In this document: piece after piece, positions 28,339 to 40,032 of the stretch
How positions within the stretch are numbered: position 1 is the stretch's first letter
How the letters are laid out: each line of letters starts with the position of its first letter
Assembly: GCA_026936335.1 (NCBI GenBank)
Contig: JAPMXV010000037.1
Location: forward strand, 124,001 to 188,000
Reading direction: 5' to 3'
Length of the DNA stretch: 64,000 nucleotides
From: Mantamonas sphyraenae
Lineage: Eukaryota; CRuMs; Mantamonadidae
The notes under the pieces: model-generated
Databases searched by the model: none
What the model was told of the DNA's origin: nothing
What the model saw: the letters and a program-made list of their open reading frames with translations, nothing else
Translations under genes and position numbers: made by a program

Positions 28339-29952
28339 ATGGAACGACACGGTCTGTTGGGTGGGAATCGCCGACGGTCCGAAGATGCAGAAGGTGGTGG
28401 GATGCGAGGACTGCTGCGCTCGAAGCCGAGGCGACAAAAGGGTGCCAAGGAGGTGCTGAAGGAGTACGACGGCATGGAGGTGACGGAAGAACAGCTACAG
28501 GAGTGGATGCAGCCCGAGCCGAGCGCACGCAAGGCACCGCGCTCGGCTGGCGGGTACACAACGGTGTCGACGTCGTCGTCCGGCGTTGGCAACGGCCGAC
28601 CTTCAACCAGCATCAACGTGCAGGAGAACGACTGGGAGCAGGACGTGCTGGTCAGCGCAGCGTACGGAGGTCAAAACACAAGCAGGGAAACCAAGTGCAA
28701 ATACGCTCTGTATGTGAGGGAGAGGCGCGCGAGGCGGCGCGGAGGGAAGGCGGCGGATTGGCATTTCAGAGGACTTCCCACCACACACACTCACACTCAC
28801 ACACACGCAACGGGCACGAAATCACGCAATTGCAATGGGATACACAGGGCGTCCATCATGGTCTGTATATACATTGTGCTGCTGGTGTCTGTGATTGCAG
28901 TGCTGGCAGGAAACCGAGCAGGGGTTCTGGACGACTACAAAGTGGACGCGAAGGAACTGGCGGCGCCGGAATGGTGGAGCCAGGCCCTGAACCGGAGCGG
29001 GATTGCGTCGATGCAGGCGGCGCAGATGAGTGCCACCAAGGCAGATGGGTCGGAGGCTGTATGGCTGTTTGGAGCGACTTTGCGCAAGGACGGCCTTGAG
29101 CTGCAGAATGTGGCACTGGTGATGCAGCTGGAGACACGCAACCATACCGTCAAGGCGGCAGAGTTTATTGGCAACGAACAGGGCAGTCCCACACAGGTGA
29201 TTGCGAGCTCGGTGACGGAGAGCAAGGAGGCAATGTCGGTGACGCCGACGTCGGTGTTTGCAGACACGTCGTACACAAACACGTATGTGTACTGGGAAGT
29301 GTCTGGGTCGTCGGTGACAGCACACGGCCTGGGTCGCGTGGCCCTGGCCAGCAACCGCAGCGCAATGCAGGTGCAACGCTTGTTTGGGGACTTTTCGCAA
29401 CCGCGCCTCACGCCATGCTGGGTGATGGCAGACAAGGCACGCACAGACCTGTTTGGCTTGTTTTCAGTCAAGCAGGCCGATTCCGGCCACTATTCCGTGT
29501 TTATTGGGCGGCTGGACGCTGCCAACATCGCCAACAACCAGGATCCGTACCTGTTCTGGGACGGCAGTCACAACAGCAACGCAGATTCGTTTCGCGTGCC
29601 CTTCCACGACGCCTCGTCCATAGCCAGCAGCGTAGGACCGCACGTCTCGGTGCATTGGAATGTCTTTCTCAACGCGTACGTCATGCTTTACGCCGGCAGC
29701 ACAGGCCAGCGTGCCTCGCAGCTGTTCCTGCGCACAGCCACTGACCTTCGAGGCCCCTACTCCAACGAGTACATGGTGTACCAGCACCCGTCCACTGGAG
29801 CGGTGTTGACAAGCCCCAACTGGCTGTTGCCACTGACGCAGACCCAGGGCCAGACAATGACCATTTCCGCTCAAGTGGCAGGTACGCCGGCTTCTGCCCT
29901 GCCTGTGCTGCTGCGCATGTCCTTCAACCCGGTTCTGGAGAAGATCATTTGA
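28339..29952 (+). CDS. Type II membrane protein with beta-propeller-like lumenal domain
   Basis: Exons 28339-28709 and 28848-29952 (491 residues). The intron (GTATGT...ACACAG, 138 nt) is a multiple of three and free of stops, so the unspliced frame stays open; its (CAC)n-rich tail and the smooth join KCKYAL-ASIMVCIYI argue for splicing. The first ~125 residues are polar and basic, then one membrane segment (MVCIYIVLLVSVIAVLAG), then ~340 residues outside or in the lumen. The latter has repeats of FGDFSQPRLTPCW, YLFWDGS and YVMLYAGSTGQRASQLFLRTATDL, resembling DUF4185/GH43-like five-bladed propellers by pattern only. Several N-x-S/T sites fit secretion. No catalytic residues could be assigned. 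Confidence 0.7.
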   Translation: MERHGLLGGNRRRSEDAEGGGMRGLLRSKPRRQKGAKEVLKEYDGMEVTEEQLQEWMQPEPSARKAPRSAGGYTTVSTSSSGVGNGRPSTSINVQENDWEQDVLVSAAYGGQNTSRETKCKYALYVRERRARRRGGKAADWHFRGLPTTHTHTHTHATGTKSRNCNGIHRASIMVCIYIVLLVSVIAVLAGNRAGVLDDYKVDAKELAAPEWWSQALNRSGIASMQAAQMSATKADGSEAVWLFGATLRKDGLELQNVALVMQLETRNHTVKAAEFIGNEQGSPTQVIASSVTESKEAMSVTPTSVFADTSYTNTYVYWEVSGSSVTAHGLGRVALASNRSAMQVQRLFGDFSQPRLTPCWVMADKARTDLFGLFSVKQADSGHYSVFIGRLDAANIANNQDPYLFWDGSHNSNADSFRVPFHDASSIASSVGPHVSVHWNVFLNAYVMLYAGSTGQRASQLFLRTATDLRGPYSNEYMVYQHPSTGAVLTSPNWLLPLTQTQGQTMTISAQVAGTPASALPVLLRMSFNPVLEKII

Positions 29953-29981
29953 AGAAAATGTACATCCGTTCATCGTTCTCG

Positions 29982-31012
29982 TCACATGGTCTGTTCACGC
30001 ACACTGATCACCTTTGCCAGCTCATATACGCCTACCATGAGTGCTCCTGTGGGTGCCATGTTTGCGATACGCGCTGTGGCGCCGCGCATGAGGGCAGCGG
30101 GACCTTCGTTGTGGACAATTGAAACGAGATCACGGAAGAAGCCGTCGCCTTGACGGCCTACCTGGATGCGTGTCTTGACCACGTCCAGGGGATTGGTCAC
30201 CACCGCTGTTATCCCCCCCGTGATCGAACCACACACAGCCTGCAGAACAAGGGGCGGGTTTCGGCGGGATTCCTGCGAGATTTCCTCGACGAGCGTCAGT
30301 CATTTCGTCACGTCGCACGGTCTCTTGGACAACTCTGCACACACACGCACACACATACCGGATCGTTGAGCACTGTGTTGAGTACAGCGTAGCGCACGAC
30401 GCCGTAGGTGCCCCACCAGAGCGCAGAGGTGGGCGCGTACGTGGCCACGGCGGCAAAGTAGCCTCGATAGAGGCCGCGCACTCCTTCCTTGCGCACAATC
30501 TGGCGCAGGCCGTCGAGGCTTCCCTTGTAGAAAAATCCCAGTTGTTGCTTAGCCTCGACGCGTGACAGGGTGCCCTGCGCCTGTACGCGCTGCGTGACAA
30601 CGTCGACAGGGCAGCTAAAGAGTTGCGAAGCAAAGGACGCCATGCCGCCTCCCACGGCGCTCTGTACAAACACGGGTGCGTCCAAGCGGGAGAGTTGGAG
30701 CCTGATCTGCTCCAGGGTGGTGATGTAGATCATCTGGCCTGGCAGCAGGCCCACACTTTGCATTGAGAACCCTCGCCACAGGCCACGGACTCCCTCATTG
30801 CGCACCAGCGTCTTTACCGTGCTTGACAACGATGGTGCTGTGCCCATGAACCGTGTGGATAGCTGCATACGTGTCTTGACCACCTGTGCGGGGTACACGG
30901 CGCCCCGTGCCAGGATCAGCAAGCCCCCCGAGTACCCGTAGAATTTTCCCAGGTCCAGCTGGTCATACTTGATGTCCCGTACGAACTGCCCCTCTTCAGC
31001 TGATCCCTGCAT
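29982..31012 (-). CDS. SLC25A44: Mitochondrial carrier, SLC25A44-like
   Basis: Two exons, 31012-30359 and 30239-29982, separated by a 119-nt GTATGT...TGCAG phase-0 intron; 303 residues, the family's usual length. Three repeats are visible with signatures PAQVVKTRMQ, PVDVVTQRVQ and PLDVVKTRIQ. The first lacks the usual acidic residue. The opening DQLDLGKFYGYSGGLL and the block SALWWGTYGVVRYAVL resemble SLC25A44, reported to import branched-chain amino acids into mammalian mitochondria. Substrate here is inferred only. It converges tail to tail with the preceding gene with 29 bp between stop codons. Confidence 0.82.
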
Positions 31013-31081
31013 CGTCTCCAAGGGAAGGGGAATTGGAACAGAATTTTGTTGTTTCGAGTCGGGGGGGCCAGTGCTGCCTCT

Positions 31082-31110
31082 GCACATCAAAGCACATCAA
31101 AGCACATCCC
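31082..31110 (-). repeat. Short direct repeat GCACATCAAA
   Basis: Two perfect copies and a third partial copy in the 184-bp gap between the SLC25A44-like and RGP1-like genes, upstream of the carrier start. Function unknown; possibly a promoter element. Confidence 0.6.
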
Positions 31111-31196
31111 ACACATACGCACGCACTCTAACCTCCCATGGTTCCCTTGGTTCCCCTTGGACGCCTTGGACGTCATGATGTGAGTGGACGAATCTA

Positions 31197-32198
31197 TTAC
31201 GTTGCTTGCGTTTCAAGCTTCCAGACGACGGGACCGTCGCCTCCGAGCCAGAATTGGATGCGCAGCTCCATAACAATACTCATGCGTGTGTTTCGATACC
31301 TGCTGACGACCCACTCGTGCACAGGAACGGAAAAACGCCAGCTTTCGATGTCTCGCACAACCCTGCCGACGCGGCCGACCTGAAGTTCCTTGGCTTCTCG
31401 CATGACCATGCTGGAACCATCGACATCAAACACGTGCTCGCGTTGCCATACGCTGACGACACATTGGTCAACGTCAGCGTCGTCGGCAAATTCCACGACG
31501 CCGCTGCCTCCGCTGCCGCCGTCCATAATGACCATGGCCACCACTGCGTCTCCGTTCTTCACTCTGTACACACCCTTTTTCCATCGCTGCGTGTGGTCCA
31601 ACGCACGCACGTAGTCCACAGGTCTGCGCGGTGGCTCGCGTTCCACCGAATACACACGGAACGCCTTGCTTGAGCCGTTGATGAGACGAGGAACACGTGC
31701 ACGCACGCGCACCTGGATAGGTACGGCAAAGAGCAGTGTTGTGTCACCTACGCGTACCTGCATCTGCAGCACGGAGCGCACCGAGATCTGCTTGCCCCGG
31801 ACCGTGGGCCACACCCCCTTGGGCACCACAAAGAGCTGGCAGGCTTGTTCCCGAGCGCCTGCGTCTTCAAACACCACCACCTCGGGACTTCGGTACACCG
31901 TCTGTTTGTTGCACGTGCACACAAGCCCCAGGCTTGCACGCACCTCTCCACGTGCGTCCTTGCCAGCCACACGACCCACCACACGCCGCAGATGGCTCTG
32001 TCGCCGAACAGCCACCACACCTCCCGCCCACAAAAGGTCGTGCCAATTCCTCTGCAGGCCCTTTTCCAGCAGTTCGTCTGCAAAGCGTTCTAGCAACGCG
32101 CTCTGCGACGTATACCGTTCCCATTCCACCGTGTACATCAGCACTTCGCCACACACCACTACGGGTGTGTGGATGTGCACGCCCATTTCGAAAAACAT
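31197..32198 (-). CDS. RGP1-like arrestin-fold protein (possible Ric1-Rgp1 GEF subunit)
   Basis: A 333-residue intronless ORF. Recognition is by pattern: VWPTVRGKQISVRSVLQMQVRVGDTTLLFAVPIQV resembles the RGP1 strand pair before the internal linker; VYRVKNGDAVVAMVIMD with GVVEFADDADVDQCVVSVWQRE resembles its conserved 'KNG...GxxDF...C..VSxxLxxEE' block; and WRFSVPVHEWVVSRYRNTRMSIVMELRIQFWL its C-terminal strands. Rgp1 with Ric1 activates Ypt6/RAB6 at the Golgi. The N-terminal third is weak. Start is uncertain: Met 32198 (MFFEMG) was chosen; 32186 is possible, and the frame extends to 32375 over the separase start. A divergent arrestin-like protein unrelated to Rgp1 cannot be excluded. Confidence 0.5.
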   Translation of the reverse strand: MFFEMGVHIHTPVVVCGEVLMYTVEWERYTSQSALLERFADELLEKGLQRNWHDLLWAGGVVAVRRQSHLRRVVGRVAGKDARGEVRASLGLVCTCNKQTVYRSPEVVVFEDAGAREQACQLFVVPKGVWPTVRGKQISVRSVLQMQVRVGDTTLLFAVPIQVRVRARVPRLINGSSKAFRVYSVEREPPRRPVDYVRALDHTQRWKKGVYRVKNGDAVVAMVIMDGGSGGSGVVEFADDADVDQCVVSVWQREHVFDVDGSSMVMREAKELQVGRVGRVVRDIESWRFSVPVHEWVVSRYRNTRMSIVMELRIQFWLGGDGPVVWKLETQAT

Positions 32199-32295
32199 GG
32201 CCGCAAGGGGACGGGCAGCGCACTTTTGGGAGCGCTGGCGCGTCTGCGCACACGCTCCCAAAACTACCACTCCACATCGACATCTGCCCCTTGCA
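32199..32295. promoter_or_regulatory. Bidirectional spacer, RGP1-like / separase
   Basis: 97 bp between divergent start codons; no clear core element. Confidence 0.4.
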
Positions 32296-35200
32296 ATGAC
32301 CACGCAGCACGCCAACTCTCTGCGGCAAGGCATGCAGGCCGTGGAAAAGGTGGCCCGAGTCACCATCATGGACAAGGAGAATCAGAGTGGAAATGGCGCC
32401 ACTTTTGCCACCGTAGCCGCGTACACATGCTCTGTGTCTGCTGCACACATCCTGTAGGTTTGCTGGTGTATGCACAGCGTGTAGTGTGACTACGGACAAG
32501 TCCAATGCGTGAGGAACCCTCTGCATGCTGCGTGAGAGGGCGCGGAAGAACTGACCGTTGATGTTCGCGAACACGATTTCAAATTGCTGCACAGGCCGAG
32601 CAACGCGCACAAGCCGTTCACGGCGGTGCTCAAAGAGGTTCAGGCTGTAACAAAGGCCATGGCAGGATCAAAGACACAGGTTGAGGATGCAGCAGAGGCG
32701 TGTCAAGCTCTGGCATGGGTGCTGTGCTTTGACGCAGCCAGTCTACCGGGCAAGCCGCTGACGGCTCACAAACTTGCGTACAATCTGGCTCTGCAGTGCA
32801 TCGGGGCAAAGCATGAGGTCGAGACACACAGCCGTCTGGCGGGTGAGCTGGTGTTGCAGTGCATGGAGCACATGCGCGTGCACAAGGCCTTCTACAAAGT
32901 GGTGGCCGACACGCGAAAGACGTGGTTTCGTATGCTCAGTATGTACGTCAAGAGCGCCACGGTGTACAAAGATGTGGCGCAAGTAGCCACGCGAGTGAAC
33001 GCTTTGCACGGCGTGGTGCCCGTGGAGGGCGACGAGGCCGACAAGATGCAAGCGGTGTTGTTTGAAGCTGCGGCTGTGGCGGAAGACACGCAGCAGCCAC
33101 GTGTGGCATGGCACCTCCGCCTTTTGGGAATCTTGCACGCATTGCAAGGCACACACGACATTGCCCATGTGCTGGTCAACCTGCGGAAATGCGTGGCCCG
33201 TGCCAGCGCAGCCGACGATGACGATGACGTGGATGAGGACGACCAGGAAGAGGACGAAGATGCGAGTTGCCCGAGCTCCGTGTGTGAACAGGTGCTGCTG
33301 CAATGTGCGGAGCGTGCGGAACAGAGCGAGGAGGGAGAAGACGAGCAGGATCGCGCATGGGCCCTGTTGAGCGGAGTGGTGGGCGACCTGACGCAATGGC
33401 GAGACGGATGGAGGCATGGATGTGGTGGAGCACAGGCAGGCGTGATTGACGCCTTTTTGCCAGAGCCTGTGTCACAGGTGCGTCGGCTGCTGCAGCGGCT
33501 TGGCGAGGCAGAGGGCGAGGTGACGGCAGATGTGATCGAGGCGGCAAAGCAAGTGCACACCACGGTGACAGCGATGAGTGACAGCATCACTCTGGGCCAA
33601 CATACAACGGTGGCCATGCTGGGACTAATGGGAGGCGTGCGTGAGCTCGCAGAGTCGATGGAAGGGGAGACGACGGCCCGGTGTTTGCTTCTGGCGATGC
33701 AGCCGGCGCTGCTCGGTGCCACCCTGGCCGTGCACGGCGACGTATCCAACACAGCTCGTCTGTGGCAGGCGGTGGCAGAGAAGCAATGGGCTCAGTACGC
33801 CCGGGAGGCGGAACGAGGCGATTGGGCGTTTCTGTTGTTGCGCACGGCTATGAAACTGGCCCTGAAACACGCCGACGTGGCTGGCACAGAGTACCACTGG
33901 GCCAGTTTGTGCATGGCTTCCCTCAATGCCAGTGTGTCGCACAGCCACCACGGCCTGGCGCAGCTGGCTCAGCAGGCGTGGCATCAGCCATGGCCGAGCA
34001 AGGTCGGAGAAGCAAAGCGCACGCAAATCAAACACAAAATCGACGCCGTGCTGGAAGCCACCCAGCAGGAGCAGGACGATGAAGAGGAGGATGAGGAGGA
34101 CCAGGAGGAAGAGGACCAGGAACGCGGAGAGGCGATGGACATCGACACGATGGTGCGGGCAATTGCGGAGGAGCAACAACGAGGCGAGGACACACATGAG
34201 CTGTCGCCCGAGATGAATCATGGTGTGGATTCCTGGAGCCGCATAGCAGGCAAAGACGAGGTGGATGCGCTGCTGAAGGCAATGGACGAGGCACAGGTGA
34301 ATGCATCGTGGCAGCGGGCGATAGTCGATGCCATCGTAGATGCTGCGTCGACAAGCAACCATGCCACCATGGAAGCAATGGCGCAGGCGGTGGTTGAGGA
34401 CGAAAGACGCGCGGTGGCCGACGAATTGTGGCTGGTGTCTGCCGTGTCGTCTTTATCTAGCAATGGCACAAACGACACAGGAGGCAAGCACAGACGATGG
34501 ACATCAAGGCGCACTTGCCATTCTGGACAAGGGTGTGCGTGTGGCAGTCGACGTGGCCCGTGAGGGTGGACACGGGTGGCGGGCAGCCGAGCAGATGGCC
34601 GCGCTTCTCTGCTGGCGCGGGTTGCTCAGCAACAGCGGTGCAGGCGACACAGACATGGCCACAGGTCTGTGGCTGTGGCAGGCGTGTGTGCACCAGCAGC
34701 AAGAGCTGCACACGGGCCTCTCTGTCTCGTTTTGCGTGCAAACCATGCGCATCGCGTGCAGTCAGTATGCTCTCCACGGTCACTGGAAGGCAGCAATCGA
34801 CTGCCTGCAGCTTGCATGTACTGTGGCTGCGGTGGGAGGTGATGGCAGTGCGCAGGACCTGGTCAATGTTTACCTGGACCTTGCCTGGGTGTGTCTGGCA
34901 TGCGGTGAGATGGGCCGCGCTCGCGCGTTTCTGCAGCTCGTAGACCGCGAGGTGTTGGACAGAAGCATGTCTCACTTGACAGGCATGCGATTCCGAGTCC
35001 TTTCAGCCCACGCGTCGATTTACGAGCGGGAGGACGGGGAGGACGAAGCCACGGCGGTGCTGGTCGAATGCTCGGGTGAACTGGGCGATCGAAGAGATCT
35101 GGAGGCCGTGTGTATGCTTGCCAGTGTGCACCGTGTGTGGTGTGAGGCTATGCGGGAGTCCGGTCGAGGTGCAGAAGCACTGGAGCACGGTCTGCAGGCC

Positions 35201-37298
35201 GTGCGATATGCACTCGCGGCGTACAGCAGCATGGGTGGTGACAAGGACGACATGCAATGGCAGCGCAGCACGGAAGAGGGGTGGCGATTCATGCGAGACA
35301 TGTGTGACACTCTGCTGCTGCTGGGCGAGCTGTACGTGGAGAGAGGCATCCCCGTTGATGCGATGTACTACTTTGGGCGTGGGGTCAAGGTGGCGGCGGC
35401 ATGCAACGCTCCGGCGCTGCGCTTCCGCTTTCGCTTGCGGCAGGCACAGGTGGCCACACGCATGGTGGATGGCAACATGGACAAGGAGCACACACGACAC
35501 GCAAGCACCCTGGCCACCCTCATGGCACAGCTGGAGGGAGACGAGGACGCGGTTTACGACGAATTGGACCTGCTGGAGCTCGCGTTGTTGCGCAAGGAAC
35601 AGGCATTGCTGGCAGAGGGCGGAGCAGACGCGAGCAGCAAGGGGACAAAGAAGCGAAAAGGACGTGGACGCGGCAAGAGTCAATTGCAAACGCAGATTGC
35701 ACAGTGGTGGGAAGCCCTGGAGACACATGGAAGGATATGGAGCAGCAGGGACATGGCAGCCGGATTCGAGGTGCCGGACACCATTGCCTCTGTGAAGGAT
35801 GGCGAGAGTGCCAGTGCATCCGTGTGGCAATGGGTGCAAGAATCCGAGGAGATGACGGCAATTGTGTGCATGACTGGAGGTGGAGGGGCAGGTGCGTCGT
35901 CGTCGTCGTCGTCGATGGCAAACAACAAGCGAGCGCGGCGCAGCACACGCCGCACGAGCGGCCGTGCAACGCGAGCGTCGTCTCGACGTAGCACCAGCCA
36001 ACCAAACACCGCCACCACCACAAGTGGTGGTGCGCATTTGAGCATGCAGGAGCGTCTGAGCCAGCTACAGGCGCAGGAGTGGAACAATGTCCGCGTGGAG
36101 CGGATGGGGTGCGAAGTGATGCTTCTGCTGGCGTCGATGGGCGCCGCAGACGACACGCAGCTGCGACAGACGCTGGAACAGGCACACCTGGGAGCACAGC
36201 AACGCTCGCGTGTGTACTTTGCACTGGCACAGGACCCCGGTGCCACCACGGAGGTCGCGGTGGAACTGCTCGAGCAGTCGCTCGCGTGGCAGCAGCAGCG
36301 CATGGAGCCGTGGCTGACCAGGCGCATCTGCAGGCAGATGGCTCAGCGGCTGCTGACGCAGGGACGTGTCGAGGACGAGAGTGATGAGGATGAGGTGTCG
36401 TCGGTGCGCGCTGCAGCTCGGATGTTGGATCTGTCGCACGGTGTCAGCATGCGTCACAAGATGATCACTCTGGAACGACAGCGTGCGAGTCAGAACGACA
36501 AAGGAGGCATGCGCAGTGGCCAGGCAGAGGCAGTGGCATGGCCGGAGGATGTGTTTGACACGGAGGAGGACGACGACGACGGCTCGTGGCTTCGGCAGGC
36601 GGATCTTGCACTCGTTACCCTGAGTCTCAGCGACGACTTGGCGACGCTGATGGTGCAACGGGACGAAGGGGGCGGCGATGGCGTGGCACCCACTTTGGTG
36701 TGTGCTGAAGTGGGTCGGGAGGAGGTGCTCGCCATGCGCACGGAGCTGGTGGCCATCCTGGCCGAGAGCGACGCATCGACGTCCAAGGATATCCCTGTGG
36801 ACACTGACGCAGAGAGGCGTGCATGGTGGACAAATCGATATTCCATCGACGGGCGCATGGAGGCGTTGGTACGACGCGTGCGTGGATGGCTGGGTTGCTG
36901 GACATGTTTGCTGGTCGGCTTGAGTCGTGCGGATTTCGACGGCGGCGTTGCGGCAACGCGAGTCGTGCAAGCGGCGGAAAAGTTGGCGGTGGCAATCGAG
37001 GACACAGTGGGCACAGTGGATGAGGAGGTGATGTGCAGTGTGGAGCAGGTACTGCGGTGTGCGGCAGCGGCACCAGAGACGATTGTTCGGTCGCCAAAGA
37101 ATGTGGTGCAGCTGGCAACCTGGCTGGTCGAGCGCATGGCCGCGCCGTCGTCGGACTCTGACGCAGTCATGAAACGCACCGTAACGGATGTGGCTGCCCT
37201 CATTGAGAGTCACTTGTCAGCGGTGGCACTGATGTCAGACGTGGGCCGCTCCACACGCAAGAGCACGGCGAAAAAGGCACGCAGCAGCCGCAAGGCAC

Positions 37299-37335
<37 letters not shown>

Positions 37336-38098
37336 TGACAGTGCCGGTGGCACTCGAGAGGAAGAGTCTGGTGGTGCGAGGAGTGGGAACGGGCGAGTGG
37401 CGGATCGGCATCCGGTGCTGCTGGTGGTGGACAACTTTCTGTGCCAGATGCCCTTGGAGCAGGTGTTGCCGGAGCAGTGCATGGCGCGTGTGCCCTCGCG
37501 TGCGTTTGCACGAGTGCGTTTGGCGCAGCGTGATGCCGAGGCGGCGAGCGGCAGGCCTCGGTGTGCGGTGGACGACACCTTTTTTGTGCTCAATCCGGGC
37601 AAGGACCTGACGAGGACGGAGGATACGTTCAAAGAGGTGTTTGAACGGCAACAACACTGGCAAGGCATTGCTGGAAGAGGACCGTCTGCTGATGAGTACA
37701 GGACAGCGCTCGGGCGCCATCCCATGTTTGTGTACTGTGGACACGGCGCGGGTGAGCAGTACTTCCGCTCGGACGACATCAAGCGGTTGGATGCGTGTGC
37801 CACCAGTTTGCTTGTGGGCTGCTCCAGTGGGCGGTTGCGCGACAGTGGGCGCTTTGAGGCTCAGGGACCGGTGCTCATCTACCTGCTGTGCGGCAGTGCA
37901 GGCGTGTTGGGCAACTTGTGGGATGTGACAGACAAGGACATTGACCGATTTAGTCTCCATCTGATGCAGCAGTGTCTACTGGATGGCCAGCGCGGCGAAC
38001 TACTGCCGGCGCTTGTCCAGGCTCGTGCTGCCTGCACATTGACTCATCTCAACGGGATTGCGCCTGTGTGGTATGGTCTTCCTGTGGTCACTGAATGA
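32296..38098 (+). CDS. ESPL1: Separase (ESPL1, peptidase C50)
   Basis: First exon 32296-32453, 141-nt intron (GTAGGT...CACAG), then exon 2 from 32595 to 38098: about 1890 residues. The C-terminal protease domain is unmistakable: HPVLLVVDNFLCQMPLE, DDTFFVLNPGKDL, catalytic His in MFVYCGHGAGEQY (about 37743) and catalytic Cys in LLVGCSSGRL (about 37820), then NLWDVTDKDIDRF. Separase cleaves the cohesin kleisin at anaphase and is held by securin. The N-terminal ~1500 residues are helical TPR/HEAT-like with acidic linkers (EDDQEEDEDAS, EEDQEEEDQERGE) and a Ser tract. The frame changes between 34430 and 34500; a weak 46-nt intron (34435-34480) would join ELWL to EASTDDGHQGALAIL, otherwise there is an indel. 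Confidence 0.93.
37296..37335 (+). repeat. AGC tract (poly-Ser) in separase
   Basis: About 12 consecutive AGC codons in the disordered linker just before the protease domain. Confidence 0.9.
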
Positions 38099-38128
38099 AA
38101 ACAAAGATGGAGTTCATGTGCAGCACAT

Positions 38129-40032
38129 TCAAGCATCTTCAGAGCCAAATTCTGCGAGCAGATCAAAAGCCGATTGCACTCGGCCGTCGTCGTCGTCGTC
38201 GTCGTCGTCGCCTTGCGAAAATGTGTTGAGGAACTCGTCGATAGCAGCCGCATCTTGGTCGTCGTCGTCGTTGGTGCCGTCCGATTCCAGCAGCCAGCCG
38301 TCGTTGTCTGCCTCGTCCTGCTCGAAGAATTGGTTGGGGACAAAGTGGAGAAGGACTCGGCCGTCCACCACATCCCAGAGCATCTCAGAGGCGGCTCGCC
38401 ACACGTCTGGCACACCGCTGTGAGCCATGTGGTAGTTTCTTCGCTCGGCATAGGCAGCGGCGAGCAAGAAGGGAGACCACTCTTGTTCGCCATTGACGGC
38501 GACCTTTGCCAGGTCCAGCGAGTATACTTTGTGCAGGTGCATCTTTTCGGCAACGAATCGAAGTGAAGAGAAGGGCTCGCGCAGCTGGTTGACAGGGAAG
38601 GAGCCAAGCAGCACCTGTTCGGCGCGGCTGATGTCGATTGCTGGAAAGACGAGACCGGGACAGTCACACAGGACGACATCCTTTGTCACTTGCATGGTTT
38701 GGAAGTGTTTTGTGTGGCCAGGCTGCCTGGAGGCAGACACAACCTTGCGGCCCATCAAGCCGTTGATCAGGGAGCTTTTGCCCGTGTTCGGTTGCCCCAG
38801 CGTGCCAATGGTGAGTGTCTCACCCTCCTGAACATTCAGTCCAGCCTCACGACACACTCTGAGGAGGCGCTTCACGCCCGAGGCACGCCATTTTCGCTTG
38901 CGATCGATTTGCTTCTGTTTGGTTTCGGCCTCCACTGCCTCGTTGGTTGTTGTGCCGGGGCGCGGGTAGGAAGAGAACCAAGTGACGACAAGACTGGGGA
39001 AGTGGTGCTCAAAGGCACGCTTCCAGGCCAACACCACGTCGCAGGGCACAAGGTCGACCTTGTTCAAGACAAGGACGACAGGCTTGCCCACATCCTCGTC
39101 CAAGTGACGGTACAGGGCCACGGGGAAGTTGTGTGCCGGGTGACGCACATCAACCAGCACCAGAAGCACGTCACTGCGTTCGATCACACGCCACAGTTGC
39201 TGCCACACGTGCAGATTGTGCTCAAAATTGTTCAGGTTGGATCGGCCGTGATTCTCCTTGACCTGGTTCAGCCACGTGTCAAAGTAGCTCTGTTCCTCAC
39301 GGTTCAGCTCATGTACATCTGTGGTGTCTGTTTCCGGTCTGCAGTGCGTGTCAGTGCGTGTCAGTGCGTGTCAGCGGGCGGGCGGTCGGTTGGGCAGCAC
39401 GAGGAAGTACACACCTTGTCGGGAAGGGAACGACGGAGGGCGACGAATCTGTCCATCCAGCAAAGATGCTGACGTCGACAAGGACGCCGCCACGGCTAGT
39501 GAGCTGCTCGGCAGAGAGCTCGTTCACAGGGATCACAGCTTCGTCTTTCCTTCGCTCGATCTCCGCGTCAGACTCGCGTTCAAACTCTGTGCCCAGACTG
39601 TGGGCGGGCGGGCGTGGACGTGTGAGTGTGCACAGTGGGGTGCGTCGTCGTGTGCGGAAACCAACTCACTTGTGGTCGTCTGAGGTGGAGGAAATCGCGC
39701 TGATGCTGTACGTCCCAAGTTCGGCCGATTCCTCCATATCCTCGTCGTTGTGCGTCTCATCGTCCAATGCAGCCTCTGGGTTACCGGTGAGCAGGCTGAG
39801 ATTGCGTCGTGCCAAGGCCTCAGCTGCCTGGAAACGCTTTTGCTCCTCCTTTGCATCTTTTTCCGCCGCCAGCTCAGCATCCAGCTCCTTACGCTCCTTG
39901 CGATCCCGCAGCTGATCTTTCTTCTTGCGGCCACTGTATGGGGTGGGCCACTTTGCACGTATCGTTGTCCTGTTGGTGGGAAAGGGTCAGCGGGTTCGTT
40001 TTCGTTTTACCGAGAAACCTGCGTCCTTACAT
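38129..40032 (-). CDS. GNL1: GNL1-like circularly permuted GTPase
   Basis: Exons (minus): 40032-40031, 39969-39670, 39597-39415 and 39338-38129; 564 residues. Introns are 61, 72 and 76 nt. The GTPase motifs occur in permuted order: G4 NKVD, then G1 GQPNTGKS, then G3 DCPG, as in the YlqF/YawG (MMR_HSR1) group. Spliced junctions give GRKKKDQLRDRKERKE, FERESDAEIERRKDEA, PFPTRPE and HELNREEQSYFDTW, following GNL1 order up to FEHNLHVWQQLWRVIERSDVLLVLVDVRHP. The start codon appears to be split: AT at 40032-40031, GTAAGG intron, then G, giving MTTIRAKWP; no other ATG precedes the conserved region. Acidic C-terminus. Role: ribosome-biogenesis-type GTPase (family inference). Its stop is 30 bp from that of separase. 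Confidence 0.88.
39344..39373. repeat. Three tandem copies of GTGCGTGTCA
   Basis: A perfect 10-bp minisatellite lying inside GNL1 intron 3 (39339-39414), next to its acceptor. Confidence 0.85.

Noticed and set aside
34297-34480. 184-nt intron to explain the separase frame change
   Set aside because: It would delete a clearly helical coding segment; only the short option or an indel remains.
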